64,000 nucleotides of DNA, from the NCBI GenBank assembly GCA_029532415.1, contig JAQOTA010000053.1, positions 6,324,001 to 6,388,000 on the forward strand, given 5' to 3'. Each line of letters begins with the position of its first letter. Positions within the stretch are counted from its first letter, which is position 1. A program made the translations under genes and the position numbers. The DNA comes from Marasmius tenuissimus (taxonomy: Eukaryota; Basidiomycota; Agaricomycetes; Agaricales; Marasmiaceae). The notes beneath the pieces are model-generated. The model searched no databases. It was not told the DNA's origin and saw nothing but the letters and a program-made list of their open reading frames with translations. Shown here in pieces: positions 1 to 11,185 of the stretch.

Positions 1-174
1 AGACAGCATCAGCATGCGTCTAATCAACACAGGGAGCAGCCATCAAGGCGCTATGCTCAACGAGGAGCATTGGATCCTTGAGATCCGATGTCGTCGAAGG
101 ACGTACATCAATGCCATAAATCGAGCACTCAATTAAGAGGTCGATGGCAACATGCAGGTCTAGCCTAGCTAGCC

Positions 175-230
175 GATGACAGCAGCCTAGGGGCGCTCGT
201 CGCTGACAGCAGCCATATAAGGCGCTCGTC
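175..230. repeat. short tandem duplication, two imperfect copies
   Basis: Two adjacent copies, 175-201 and 202-230, share the blocks TGACAGCAGCC and GGCGCTCGTC with a few differences and a small length change between them. They lie just left of the large inverted repeat. No function is visible. Confidence 0.5.
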
Positions 231-261
231 ATTGTAGTCGGGCTAACCGGGGCCCATAACC

Positions 262-786
262 TGATGAGCCGGCATGACGCCTAGCGCAGAGGACTACAAC
301 ATAACTATACTACTACTTACCAGAGAGGAGTTTAGAGAGATAGAGGCGAGACGTAGAAGCTCAAGCACACTGTAGATTCAAGTAGAGAACTACGAGCTTA
401 TATACATGTAGAGACAATAGTACATACCATATAAGGATGACAATAGAATTATACATATAATCATAATGAACAATGTGTTGAATCCGTGGACTATATTTAG
501 ATCCCGGTATATCCGAAGTCCCGGTTCATACTTCCCGCCATTATATTATGAGGGACTATTGTTCCATTTATCATTTCTACTTATGATCATATGTACAATT
601 TCTATTGTCGTCCTTATATGGTATTCACTATAGTCTCTACATGTATATAAGCTCGTAGTTCTCTACTTGAATCTACAGTGTGCTTGAGCTTCTACGTCTC
701 GCCTCTATCTCTCTAAACTTCTCTCTGGTAAGTAGTAGTATAGTCATGTTGTAGTCCTCTGCGCTAGGCATCATGCCGGCTCATCA
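262..786. repeat. large inverted repeat, arms about 205 bp
   Basis: The left arm (262 to about 465) matches the reverse complement of the right arm (about 580 to 786) with few mismatches, around a centre of about 110 bases. Each arm carries TATATAAGCTCG followed by a CT-rich stretch, which looks like the TATA and transcription-start part of an LTR. The outer ends are TGATGAGCC and GGCTCATCA, so each could be an LTR terminus. I see no target duplication. Best reading: two LTR-like ends joined head to head, or a palindromic non-autonomous element. Confidence 0.75.
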
Positions 787-1837
787 TACTGTACCCATCC
801 TCGCCGGTAGGCTTGAGATTTGAGTTATGTCTTGTAAAATCCTTAATAGTTGACCTGACTCAAATGATTGCGCTCAAGAAAACACAGTGCGATACATCAA
901 ACGCATCCCTCGCTTTTGAACGTTCTGACCGTGATCACAATCAGCGGGATTTGCGTTTGAACAGATCAGGGTGAGACTCTACTGAGCGGCGCTGAACCGT
1001 CATGGAGTTATGTCAACCGGCCGAGCTGCGACGATCATTCTGCAGCCACCACGCTTACTTCATATATCGATGGGACTCGGCTTTGTCATCGCCGGTAGCA
1101 ATCGTATGAGCTCTCTAGACTTCGCCTTTGTAATTTTTCTCCTCGTACTGTCTGGTCTGCCCGACCCCACTATGCTGCAGATGAGAACACTAGTATTGGC
1201 ACATCAGATAGCCGTTTGGAGACTGCTATATAAGCCCAATTCAATATGTGGGTGAACCTCCGGGACCTCAGTCAATGTCTCCTGTAAGGCTCAGTACCCG
1301 TAAGTTTCTGCGGCTTCTGAACTGAATACCATACTCACAGGAAGCAATATGTATCGCCCCCGAGTCCAACAACAGGGGAAGCTGGAGATAAACACAAGGG
1401 ACGGTCAAAACACCTCACGCAGCACCGAGGTGTCGAGTCCTAAATGAATAGCCGCTCAAAGCTCTTAGTACACGCCACTGTTACCTCTCACCCCTCTCTT
1501 AGCTTCCTGATAGGCAGCTTAGTGGTCTAACCACATTTTTTTCTACCACACCATTCTCCTTCAACGGGGCCCTAGCCCGAATTTGTACGGCCCAACCTTT
1601 TCTGACCCGAATGCCAGACAACGATTCGAGATGGTACTCACCACAGACCACAGAGGGGGCGGATGCCAGTACCAGCTCTCCGAAAAGCCCCAGTGACACT
1701 CTCACCGGTTTCGGATTGGGCAATCGGAGTCAAGGCAGCGCATCGTATCTATCGCGAATCTGTTTGATGAACGACCATGTTTCGTTGTATACCCGTGGTA
1801 AATCTGGAGTATAGTGTAATATAGTCCGATAGATACG
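787..1837. other. no gene recognised
   Basis: About 1 kb with only short reading frames on both strands. None shows a motif, a coherent splice structure or similarity to other parts of the window. Confidence 0.5.
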
Positions 1838-2625
1838 CTAAGCCGAAAGTATTTGACTCTCGTACTCAACCGCGTCATTCGTTACCTTCCCCATCTTCCC
1901 ACCAGCCCAAGATGCCATCTCCTTCCACTCCTCGCTCCCTTCACCACACGCACATCTAACATGCCAAGCCATCCCTGCTAATGCCAAATCAGCATATACG
2001 CCGCCTTCCCCGATCGCCGCTGACCGCGTCTCCACCTCTTCGAAGCCTTCTTACCCATAGCCCATAACTCGGCTGCTTTGTCTTGCGGTACGGTAGCGTT
2101 CAAATCTAACCCACGGCTCGCTACAATTGCCTTCAACTCGTCCGAGTACAACGCCACGATTCTGGACATGAAAATGGGGAATAAGATCTTGAGAGCTTCC
2201 TCCCTCGCTTCGATGAGTTCCTTTACAGCTGCGATTGTGGCTTTCTCCTCTCCAAAAAGTCTCGGTGTATCCGGGTACGCGGTATCGAGGTACTGAGCTA
2301 TCGCGAACGAATCCGATACAACCTCGTTCGAGTCGTGTAAGAAAGGAACGGTGTATTTGGGTAACCCCGTCGTGGGGAACGTGTCGGTTGGAGGAGCACC
2401 TAGCGATTTAGCGGTGGATTCGATGGTGGGCAGTGGGAGTGTGATCAGTTTGAACGGGAGCTTTTTGTAATTGAGAGCGAAACTGGATTAATTTGGGGGG
2501 TTAGTACTTTATATACATGGCCTGGGAGGAGGGAGTCGAGAGCCGTACATTATTTTTCGAACGTAGGGCCCACATCCGAGGTGGCTGGGGAATGAGGAGG
2601 GACCGGTGTCATAGAGGGTGATCAT
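1838..2625 (-). pseudogene. glutathione S-transferase, broken by one frameshift
   Basis: The protein reads as a fungal soluble GST. Exon 1 (2625-2549) begins MITLYDTGPSSFPSHLG. A 66-base intron (2548-2483, GTACGG...CCAG, branch GTACTAAC) joins it in phase to FALNYKKLPFKLITLPLP. The thioredoxin-like N-domain then gives LPKYTVPFLHDS and VSDSFAIAQYLD, the usual glutathione-site region, followed by a helical C-domain. Near 2045 the frame breaks: upstream reads AMGKKA, and the natural continuation FEEVETR...GEGGVYADLALAG lies in another frame to a stop at 1838. One missing base explains this. Either the copy is a very recent pseudogene or the assembly has a base error. The family identity is firm; activity is doubtful. 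Confidence 0.8.
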
Positions 2626-2970
2626 TTGGTCTGTATCGATTGTTGACTGAATACCGCCTCTTTTTATTGCAACCCCTCACGCAATCATCAAAGCAGACCG
2701 AGTCAACAAACGACAGTTAATGATCCATGGGGCAGACACCCAACCATCTACAGAAGGAGAACGTGAATAAGCGAGTTTTTTTCATTCAGATGAATAAGAA
2801 ATACTACGCGATGTGTAAGAACATAGGGTGTCTTCTCAATTTCTGGTGGAGAATCGAATCACTGAACACTAACGGAGGTATAATTTGAGCATCGGGATCG
2901 CACCCCGAGCCCGTGTGAGAAACGCCCCTCGACGTTTATTCTGGGGATGGAAAATGACTCGAAAGTCTCG

Positions 2971-4339
2971 TTAACCCGGTGGTACCGAAGGAGTAATGTT
3001 TGATTTGATGTGATACCGAATCCGCAATACGATGCACTGAGTTGAACTCATATGGAACCCAAACGATACCCAGACAACCGTTGAACCACTAAAGGTCAGT
3101 ATGGCACGCTGCCTCGAGGGGGGAGGGACACAGCACGAACCCAAGCATCGTTCCCATTGTTTCACAACGGGAATCGGCCACGAACCCACTCGACCTGCTT
3201 CCTCTCCGTAGGTACCCTTCCCTCCGCCCACTATAGTTATCATCCAAATCACGGTGCCGTACAACTGCAAGTCGTCCTTGCCGTTCAATTCGCAGGAATA
3301 CGACCACCTCGAACTGTTTCTCGACACTTTCACCAACGACAAGCTCGACATTACACGTAGAGAACTTTCCTTGCACAGAAGGTTATCCACTTTATCCCAT
3401 TTATCCCGGAGGTGTTGGTAGGAATGTCAAGAATGTCGCTGAAAGGGTTGAAAGCAACCGTGCGGAGATGGGATTAAGCCCAGTAAATTGACCAAGGAAG
3501 GGTTAGATAGAGCGATCGTGGCTGATTTTGTGCCTTAGAAGGTTATGATGATCTGTTCGAATTAGGTGAGTGAAGAGAAATTGAATAAACCCAAAACAGA
3601 GCAAGGAGCGTAGGATATTGGAATCGCACCTAACTCACCTCCATTCGAAGAGAGACGTTCGAGTTCAATGCGTAGCATTTTCGTTGCCTTGCAAAGCCCA
3701 GTCAGATAGGGGGTAATATGTGGGATACATGGGCAACCGAAGACGATGGAGGAACTACTAATGGAGAAGAGTGAAAGGTCTCGTGGGGGATTATTCAAAT
3801 TCTTATCGAGAACTGTTGGGCATTGTCTGGGAAAAGGGGCCATTTGGTATACAACAATCTAAGAGCTCGAGGTAATTCGCACGTCGGAGGGGTCGCTGGT
3901 GTTCGAGAATTTTGAGAGATGATGGATCACGGTGAAGGGCTCTCGGTGGGGCATCAGGTACTACGAAAGCTTGAACAAAGCTATTGTATAGCGTTTCGTA
4001 CCGTAGACCAAATGACTTAAACAAAATAGGTAACTTGGGCAAACCGACAGCCTTTCCGTTGAGGAGACCAGTGGAGAATTTGTATACGACCATGATAGCA
4101 TGCTTCCTCCACTGCCTTCCAATCGTTCGCAAACGACCCATCGAGATACAGGGAAGTATTCTGAGTGTAGGGTAGCTTAGAGTCCGCGTTTTCGAGGGTT
4201 GGAAGATTGGAGAGAACCTCTGGGTCTCCTTGGGGTTTTGGGGGTATAGGTTGATCTCGATTCGCTTGAAAAGCCGGGACCGACAGATCGATAACCATAT
4301 TTTAATTACGAGAGCAGCATAAGAGACTCCCGTCGTCAT
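2971..4339 (-). pseudogene. decayed F-box / leucine-rich gene
   Basis: The minus strand shows pieces typical of agaricomycete F-box genes spread over several frames. Near 4260 it reads CRSRLFKRIEINLYPQNPK, the end of an F-box followed by the first beta strand. Around 3990-4200 are VEEACYHG and LYNSFVQAFVVP. At 3330-3400 is WDKVDNLLCKESS, the tail motif also seen as WDALDNLLASEQF in the F-box gene at 57.8 kb. The front half of the F-box (LPxELIxxIL) is missing and the middle needs several frame changes. Called a pseudogene from these breaks; one or two of them could be introns I have placed wrongly. Confidence 0.55.
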
Positions 4340-4918
4340 GATTGTGAAAAGGGAATCTCGACTCTGTAGCTATGGTGAAGGTGACGGTGGTGGTACTGGA
4401 AAGGAGGTGTGACTGAAGCGTGACATGTGACAACCCTTCTTCGTCTGGACCATCACGATCTCAGACACTCTCAGCTTGTCCTTGCCTCACGTTCTAGGTT
4501 CTTCTCTCGCAGATATAAAAATATAGAGATGACCGGTAATTGGATGAGCGAGTTTCATTCCGCCAAACTCGTTATATTCTCTCACTCTGCCCCATTGTTA
4601 CCAAACACAGCGCAAAAAGAACTTGAAAGGGTATCAACAAGAGATTGAGACGGAAGACGGAAGACGGCTCGCCAGCTCATATCGTTGTTTCGTTTTGGAA
4701 TGCGGCTGCGATCTTAAAGTCACAGGAGGTGTTTCGCTTCCATTCACTCTCTCGTCTTTCCCACACGCTGACACCAATATCTCGTTGTAGCCACGCTTTG
4801 TCGACGAGGGATAGCATGAGCTTCGGAGAGGTGTCATCTTTGCGAGGAAAGATTAGGTGGTCTATGAAAGGTATGTTTGATAACCAGCTAGTACAGCGAT
4901 GGTATCGCTTACGCTATC
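4340..4918. other. no gene recognised
   Basis: Short reading frames only. A possible first exon of the next gene (ATG at 4816, donor GTATGT at 4871) has a splice phase that does not match the following reading frame, so it was not accepted. Confidence 0.4.
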
Positions 4919-5866
4919 TTGATCAAGCAGAAGGCATTGGCTCTAGAACGTTCACGGTTACACGAAATCAGGCCCTATCACCCGAGTCTTCCTCGATGCT
5001 ACATTCATGGGATAGGAGTTGTTCACTACAAGCACAAAGCCGAACCCTCTTTGGATCCCGGATGCGTTATTGGATGGAATGAGAGAGGATGTCTATTGCG
5101 CTCTGTAGCCGAAGGTACGCGATTACGCCCTCTAGAGGGAAATGGCATCGCTGATATTGCTTTCTTGCTCACTAGGAGTTTGAACGGAACGTCTGGGCTC
5201 ATAAGCTGGGATAGACGTGGTAGCCGAGCGATTGATAGGAGAGAAATTTGTTCGGGCTCCGGACGGTAATTCTCTCCAGGCCATCCTTCTATACTACTTT
5301 CTGACTGCAGTACTAGTTCCTTGCTCAGAACCTCTGTGTTATATTCGGTATCACGGCGAACTCAAGGGCGTGCCTACGACTCGGCGGAAAGCAACAGATC
5401 AAGTATGGCCAATATCTGCATAAATACCGGTTCCCGCCCACTGATAGCGCGCTTTTCAGGCTTGCAATCGTATCCAGTAGCACGTGGCTTCTATTGGACT
5501 CCGAAGGAACGATAGGCGTGGTATATCCACCTCCACCAGCGGTCCCCTTCTTGCTCAGAACTCCTCTCGGCATCCAACCCACCACCTCGGGCCTCGATAT
5601 TTGGTCATTAAAAATTCTAATTCCCCCGTCCATCGCACTTGGTGACGAGGGCGTATCCTGAGCTATAGCCCGCCTTCCACACTTTGCTCGGCGGTTTCTC
5701 AACATCGTTGAACATTGTCGGAGAATAGCAGAAATTGCGGGCGCCCTTGGTATCAGAAGCAACGAACCGTGGTGTACCATCGGGAGCACTGGCATTTGTG
5801 GCCTGGGGCTTGGCTTCGCAGGTCGCGGCGAATGGGAGGGTATAGACGCCCCGGAGTCGTGACTCA
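4919..5866 (+). pseudogene. unrecognised protein gene, fragmented frames
   Basis: Four stretches read like real protein. At 4928-5090 the frame gives ALALERSRLHEIRPYHPSLP and CYIHGIGVVHYKHKAEP. At 5217-5263 it gives VVAERLIGEKFVRAPD, ending at a plausible donor with a 3' site at 5310. At 5380-5652 another frame gives IKYGQYLHKYRFPPTDSALF, RLAIVSSSTWLLLDSEG and YPPPPAVPFLLRTPLGIQP. After a possible intron (5653-5728) follows a Gly-rich piece. The second and third stretches join only if one base is added or lost near 5379. I do not recognise the family. The long minus-strand frame over 5325-5867 is its shadow. Start and stop codons are not located. Confidence 0.4.
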
Positions 5867-5929
5867 TGTCGGTATCACGAAGTTTTCAGGAGTGAAATAC
5901 CTGGCTATTGGAGGTATCGCGCTATGACA

Positions 5930-7046
5930 TCGTCGAGCACGTCAGGCTTACCACACACCGGTCGTGCGTGTAAGGAGCCATGTCCTGGGGGGTGCCTTCA
6001 TTGTTGTGTGGACAAGGGCAACGACTTAGGGTGTGTCGTGTTTACAGTGGGTTCTACAGTGTATTGACCAGCCGTTTTCGTCCCAGAACGGCTCCTGTCC
6101 TCTTCTTATGATGTGGACGAAGTTCCTTGTCTTGATCCCCCTACGCGGAGGGAGGAGTTTGGGTAGATGAGATTCATGATCCGTTCGTGTGGAGGTATGT
6201 CGTTCTCGACCCGAAGCTCCTTTGTGATGGTCCCTGCTAAGCTACTTCCCAGATAGAAAGATGGACGTAGATTTTCTCGCCCGTTTAACGGAGAACATCC
6301 GCTCTTCTGTCAGTATCTCTCGCCTATACCGAATCGGACCCCGTGTATCTGTACCATCTACCCTTTCGCGAGCTAATAGTGCTCCTCAGGATGTCCATCG
6401 GCTTCCTCCGCTTCGAAAAGCTCAATACCAACAGGATTCGGAATTAGGTATGCTCTCGTTATCCTGTCTTCCACGACGGGTACCTTAACCCGCGCCACAG
6501 CATCCTCCCTCTAAAGCTCGAATCGTGGAGTGCTCATGATGAGAAATACATGCGTGTGGCTCATGAGGTGAAGAGAGTTTAGGTTACCTTCGCCTCGGAG
6601 GCGATATTCGATGGGGAAGGACCAGGCCGTGCAACGGGAGCGGCGGTGGAAGTTGTGATATCAACTGGTTCTTGAAGCTTCGTGGTGGGGAGGGTAGCAC
6701 AGATCACTTTACGGTGAGTAGACTCGCCGGCTGTTCTGGTCAGAGTTTTGTGTCGGACTTATGCTGGTGATCTTACGTGGCTTGTTTACCAAATCCGCTG
6801 GGAAGCGAGCTTTCAAGGGGTGTTCATGACCGCTATGTTGCCGCCGTTCTTGGTGGATCTACTTACCGCCACTAGAGGAAAGACCTTACAATACTTTGTA
6901 GTCTACTGTCAGGGATTTACGTCAAATATCATCGTACAGTGCACTATTACCGTCTCCTTCAACGCCACGAGTTCACTAGAGAGAGAGAGCGCCGGTGTCC
7001 AAGGAGAGGGACCCTTGCCATGAACATCGACTGAGAGCACGGTCGA
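5930..7046. other. no gene recognised
   Basis: Short plus-strand frames at 5924-6067 (47 residues, Cys-rich), 6261-6488 and 6748-7023 show no recognisable motif. A coding remnant continuing the broken gene to the left is possible but unsupported. Confidence 0.35.
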
Positions 7047-10029
7047 CTACACGTTTGTATCCGCATTGAGACCTCCGACTTTCATCATTATCCATTCATT
7101 GGCACGTTGGCTACCGGTTGGGTGTCCAACTGCGGGGTTTTCCATTGAAGTCTCTCCCTCCCTAACTGCATCGTTTTCACCTTCGACGGCCGAGCTTCTG
7201 TGGAATGTTCCGGCTGCTGGGGGCGCCATCTCTTTGTTGGGGCTGCCCACGTCGCCCTGCGAAACGATTGAGTCCGCTTCGGCCGTCGACACGATCGCTC
7301 GAGCTAGTCCTTGTGGTGATTGATCCGGATGGTGTGTTCCATCGTGTAAAATGGGCTCGAAGTGATCTGGTGGTAGGTCTCGACGAGCAGACCTAATGCA
7401 GTCGATGGTCTTGTGCCATGCCAACATGATATCATAGCCAAAGAGATTGTATGCCTCTTTCTCATCCACGATCCGATCGTTGATAAAAGTTATCAGCTCT
7501 AGCCCCACCGCGGACCTCACGAGGGGTGATGAATGTTCTGAACTGTCGTCGAGAATGGTATGAGACTCCGTGGTAGTGTGAGAGTGACATTCGTTAATAT
7601 GGTCAGACAAGATGGAAAGAAGGCGTCTTTTGTTGTGAGTGTTTGCATTATCCCAGTGATCCCTGAAGATATTAAGGTATCCAAAGTCAATCTCGGTTCC
7701 CCACCGGCTTTTGTAGCTCAATTCCTTCTCCAGCTCCTGGAGCGGTAAGGGGAATAAGCCTGGAGGAGTTTTGAAGTGATCTTCGGGTAACTGGTGTACT
7801 CGTCGTACGATATCCATCGCATGCATCCATCTGGGAAATACCATTCCATGACCGAGGGCAGCCTGATGAATATCGTATAGGGATTTGGCACCAGATTGCG
7901 ATTGCACAAATGGCGAGGTGGTGGTAGTTGTGGGCATGTGGAGGGTGTAGTCCGGTGAGGATACGATGATATATGCAGCCAGATTGTGCATGAAATATGT
8001 GGAGGATTTTCGTTGATCTCGTCGACTCAGTCCAATCCTCCCGGCGTCCCCACAAAGCCTCCAAAGATCAGAACCGAGATTGCGGGTCTTCGGGCTCTCA
8101 AGGAGTGAATCCATCCTGTGAAACGCAACAGGAAACCCGACCGTCGCGTACCCAGCCTGTACCATCCGGTCGTTCAATTCGTGCATGAGATCTGCAAGCT
8201 TCTGATGGTGTGTCGAATCGAGTTTTCCTACATTTATGAGGACGTGAGTCCAATGGAGAAGGTCGCTGAACAGTTCTGGGTTTGGCCTGTCCTCGACGAA
8301 CATTCGCTGGAAGGACGATCTGTAATCCTCAATCCCTGGACTAGAACGGCCAGATCGCAGCGCATTCCCAATGTCTCCAATGTACCATTCCCGTCCAGGG
8401 TGAAAGAGCCATTGGTCGAAAACGGCTGGCATAACCAAGTAAGAGGGGAAACTCTCCAAGATATTCTGTAGATGCGGAATCATGATAGGGGTATCACGGA
8501 GCTCCGTAACCACCCATCGGAAAGCATTAAGCTCGTAGAAGTTAGGCGCTAGGTGAATGTTTGACCGTTGGAGTGCTTCGAGATCGACCAAAGACCAGCT
8601 CGTGAGCGGATCGATGGTCTCCTCGTAGGCACGAGTCGGGGACCATAGGATTGTCGAGTTCCCTCCCTTGCGAAAGAGGGAAAACAGCCGGGCAAACAGA
8701 GGGAGACGAGAAATGGTTCGAAGTACTTTGAATGTGGCCCATGACTGGGGGGACTTGTAAGGGCAGGTGTATTCCATGGGAGGTAGGTTCGCAATGAAGT
8801 CGACGGGTGAGTGTTTGATGGCAGCTCCTGACACACGAATTCTGGCGAGGTCTGGTGTGATCTGGAGTGCTTGCCGAATAATATCGACGGCGGGTAAGAT
8901 CGTCGTTCCAAGGTAAAAAGCACCAGCAAATCCAACGACAATCACTGCAATCGTGAACGGAACTGGATGCCGTACTCGTAGAAGTTCCAGTAGTCCCACA
9001 AGGAACAGGAAGAGAGCGAGTTCGAGTAATATTGGAAGGGAAGCAAGGATTGTCGGGACGTGCCATCTTTCAAGGCTCTGATTACGCAGCCAGCGAAGCG
9101 CGAGTGCTTCCTCAGGCGTGCGGGTGTGGGTGTGCCGACGGTGCTCTCGGAGCCACTGTTTGCAAAGAAGAGCAAACAGGGCATCGATGAGGGCAATAAT
9201 AAGTCTGAGAAACCAGAGAACATTGATACAAACAATAGATGTAGATACTTTGAATTGTGGAGGGCGGGAGACGGTTTCACCGGTCATTTGCTGGAAGATC
9301 TGTGCTAGGAGTGCTACGGTGGCGTCTTCCGGGGCTTCATCCAACCATTGGTACGACTCAACGGTGAAGGCGGTGACGACCGCCGAGAATAGTCCTGCCT
9401 AGCACAGAAAAGAAGATGAGTCCTGAAGCTTTACTTCAATGCAGTCAAATTACGCACAAAAACCAACAGGGTGTCAATGTCTTCCTTCCACCCTCCGATA
9501 AATCCTTCGTCTAACGAATTAATCTCCTTCGTGACTACTTCCCAGGACTTCTCGAGCGGAGGCTTGAGAACAGTCTCGATCATGGGTTGAATATCGACGC
9601 CTCTCATTTGAGGTGAAAGAACTTACAGAAGTTGCCCTGGTTGGGTCTGAATATCTGTCGGGCTGCTCGCTTCTGTGCATGAAACTCGGCGAGGTATCTT
9701 CTTCAGGCTCAGAGGGCGTCTGAGTGGGATTGTCATGACATTTGATCTGTATAAATGGAGCATTGGGAGGGACGCACAGTGTTTGCTTCGAGTCGGCCTG
9801 GAATCTGATGGCTCTCTTGACCCTCCTCCGTGACTTCTCGCTGGGTCCCGCCGCTGTTGATTGTGATGTGCCTGAAATTCGATCCCGTTTGACGAGGACG
9901 AAAAGAACGATAAATGACCACGAAACGGCAGAACGTCGATATGAGACGTTCAAACCCCACCTGATTCGACCATGTTTGTTCTTCCAAGCTTCCTAGGCTT
10001 TGGTTGACTGTGGGTTCATTCGACGACAT
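7047..10029 (-). CDS. DUF6535-type multi-pass membrane protein
   Basis: The main exon (about 9403 down to 7047, over 760 codons) opens with AGLFSAVVTAFTVESYQWL, a hallmark of the agaricomycete DUF6535 family. Hydrophobic segments follow: CINVLWFLRLIIALIDALF, PTILASLPILLELALFLFLV and PFTIAVIVVGFAGAFYL, with the family's HTHTRTPEEALALRWL loop between. The remaining 500 or so residues are soluble and end in an acidic, disordered tail. An upstream exon (about 9600-9453) reads LEKSWEVVTKEINSLDEGF and DIDTLLVF and joins through an intron ending just before the main exon. Further upstream exons, from a first ATG at 10029 (MSSNEPTVNQSLGSLEEQ), are Ser/Pro-rich; their phases did not all agree, so the first 100 residues are uncertain. 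Function of the family is unknown. Confidence 0.8.
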
Positions 10030-11051
10030 GGTTCGGATCTGAGGAGATGATGGTCGTGAGGAGGCTACACAGCCTGATTCGTCCAACAGAAATCAGTTAC
10101 TAGTAATTTCCCACCGTTCGCTCAACTCAGTGATATTGGCTTCGGCCCTGAGTCTATACTATGCTTTGAATCAGATGTGCCATCCAGGACCCAGGTCGAC
10201 TATCGCTCGCATCGCACCGCCATGAGTAGACTCCCTGCCTTAATATGTTCTCGTCTGGCCAGGCTACACTACTGCGAACTCTTTGGGCGGACGACGTTTG
10301 GGTCTCGAAAGCTGGTAAGACGTAAGAGAGCTGAGCATACATATGATGGTTGGAGTAAGAGTAATCAAGTAACCCTGGTCCAGATCGCGCAGCACCGAGT
10401 TAGGAACGGCGTGGATACCCATTGGACAACCAAGAGACAAGGCGTCAGTGCACCCATGATGCGGATCTTCATGCATTATGCCTTATTTTCTCATCTAATA
10501 AGTGCCTTTAGATTCAGAAATCAAATTTTCAAACCCAGTTGCATCGCAGCAAATAAGGCTCGCCGTCGTCTCTGAACACAGCCCAGAACACACAAAAAGA
10601 AGCGCTGATAAAATTCTAATCATAATCGTCTGTAATAACCAACATCACGATCAGGATATGCCCCGTACTACATAGGTATACTCCACGTATCATATCAACC
10701 TTGCTGATGATTGTGAACTCAGCACTGGGAAAGGGATTTTTGACCGTCGTTGCAAGATCCCTCATAAGTACTCAACCGGTACGGGTTGCTGATTGTGCAA
10801 TTGTAGATACTGATGGCCCAGTCACCGGGAGCAACGTTCCTACATAGGAAGCAGGTGCTCAGCATCACTCTCGAGCACTGAATGATCTCAAAGACCTGTA
10901 TAATGGCGTATAATAGGTACTTGACCCAAGCGCTGGGATCGGATGTTCGGGCTTCGGGAACAGCCCGTCGGACAGACCTTTGATCCAGATGAGCATTTCT
11001 AATAACAAGTCGTCTCGTAGACTACGTGATATTGCTCTGAAGACGGCGACA
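10030..11051. other. intergenic, no gene recognised
   Basis: A 132-codon plus frame at 10177-10575 has no motif and unlikely composition. An imperfect hairpin (CGGATGTTC at 10940, then GAACAGCCCG) resembles the perfect one at 13147-13175, so the right part is probably upstream DNA of gene-family copy A. Confidence 0.4.
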
Positions 11052-11100
11052 GCATCAACCATCTCACCAAATATGAGCTGTGGTGGTGTCATGGCTATAT
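11052..11100 (+). promoter_or_regulatory. conserved upstream box and TATA-like site, copy A
   Basis: GCATCAACCATCTCACC (11052-11068) recurs nearly unchanged upstream of copies C-F and less fully upstream of B. CTATAT (11095) lies 43 bases downstream of its start, the same spacing as in B and F. The ATG is 86 bases beyond the TATA-like site. Confidence 0.55.
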
Positions 11101-11185
11101 GGGTTCTTACAAAAGGGGCCTGGAGAACCACATCCTTTCCTTCTTTCCCCCAATACCGACCATAAAATTTATTGTTGGGACAGCG

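Noticed and set aside
5325..5867. 180-codon minus-strand frame
   Set aside because: It lies antisense to a plus-strand stretch with far more protein-like sequence; Pro/Arg/Ser bias typical of a shadow frame.
5924..6067. 47-residue Cys-rich plus frame (ACKEPCPGGCLHCCVDKG)
   Set aside because: No signal peptide, no neighbouring exon and no repeat elsewhere; short enough to be chance.
10177..10575. 132-codon plus frame before copy A
   Set aside because: No motif, Arg/His-rich composition, no promoter or splice evidence.
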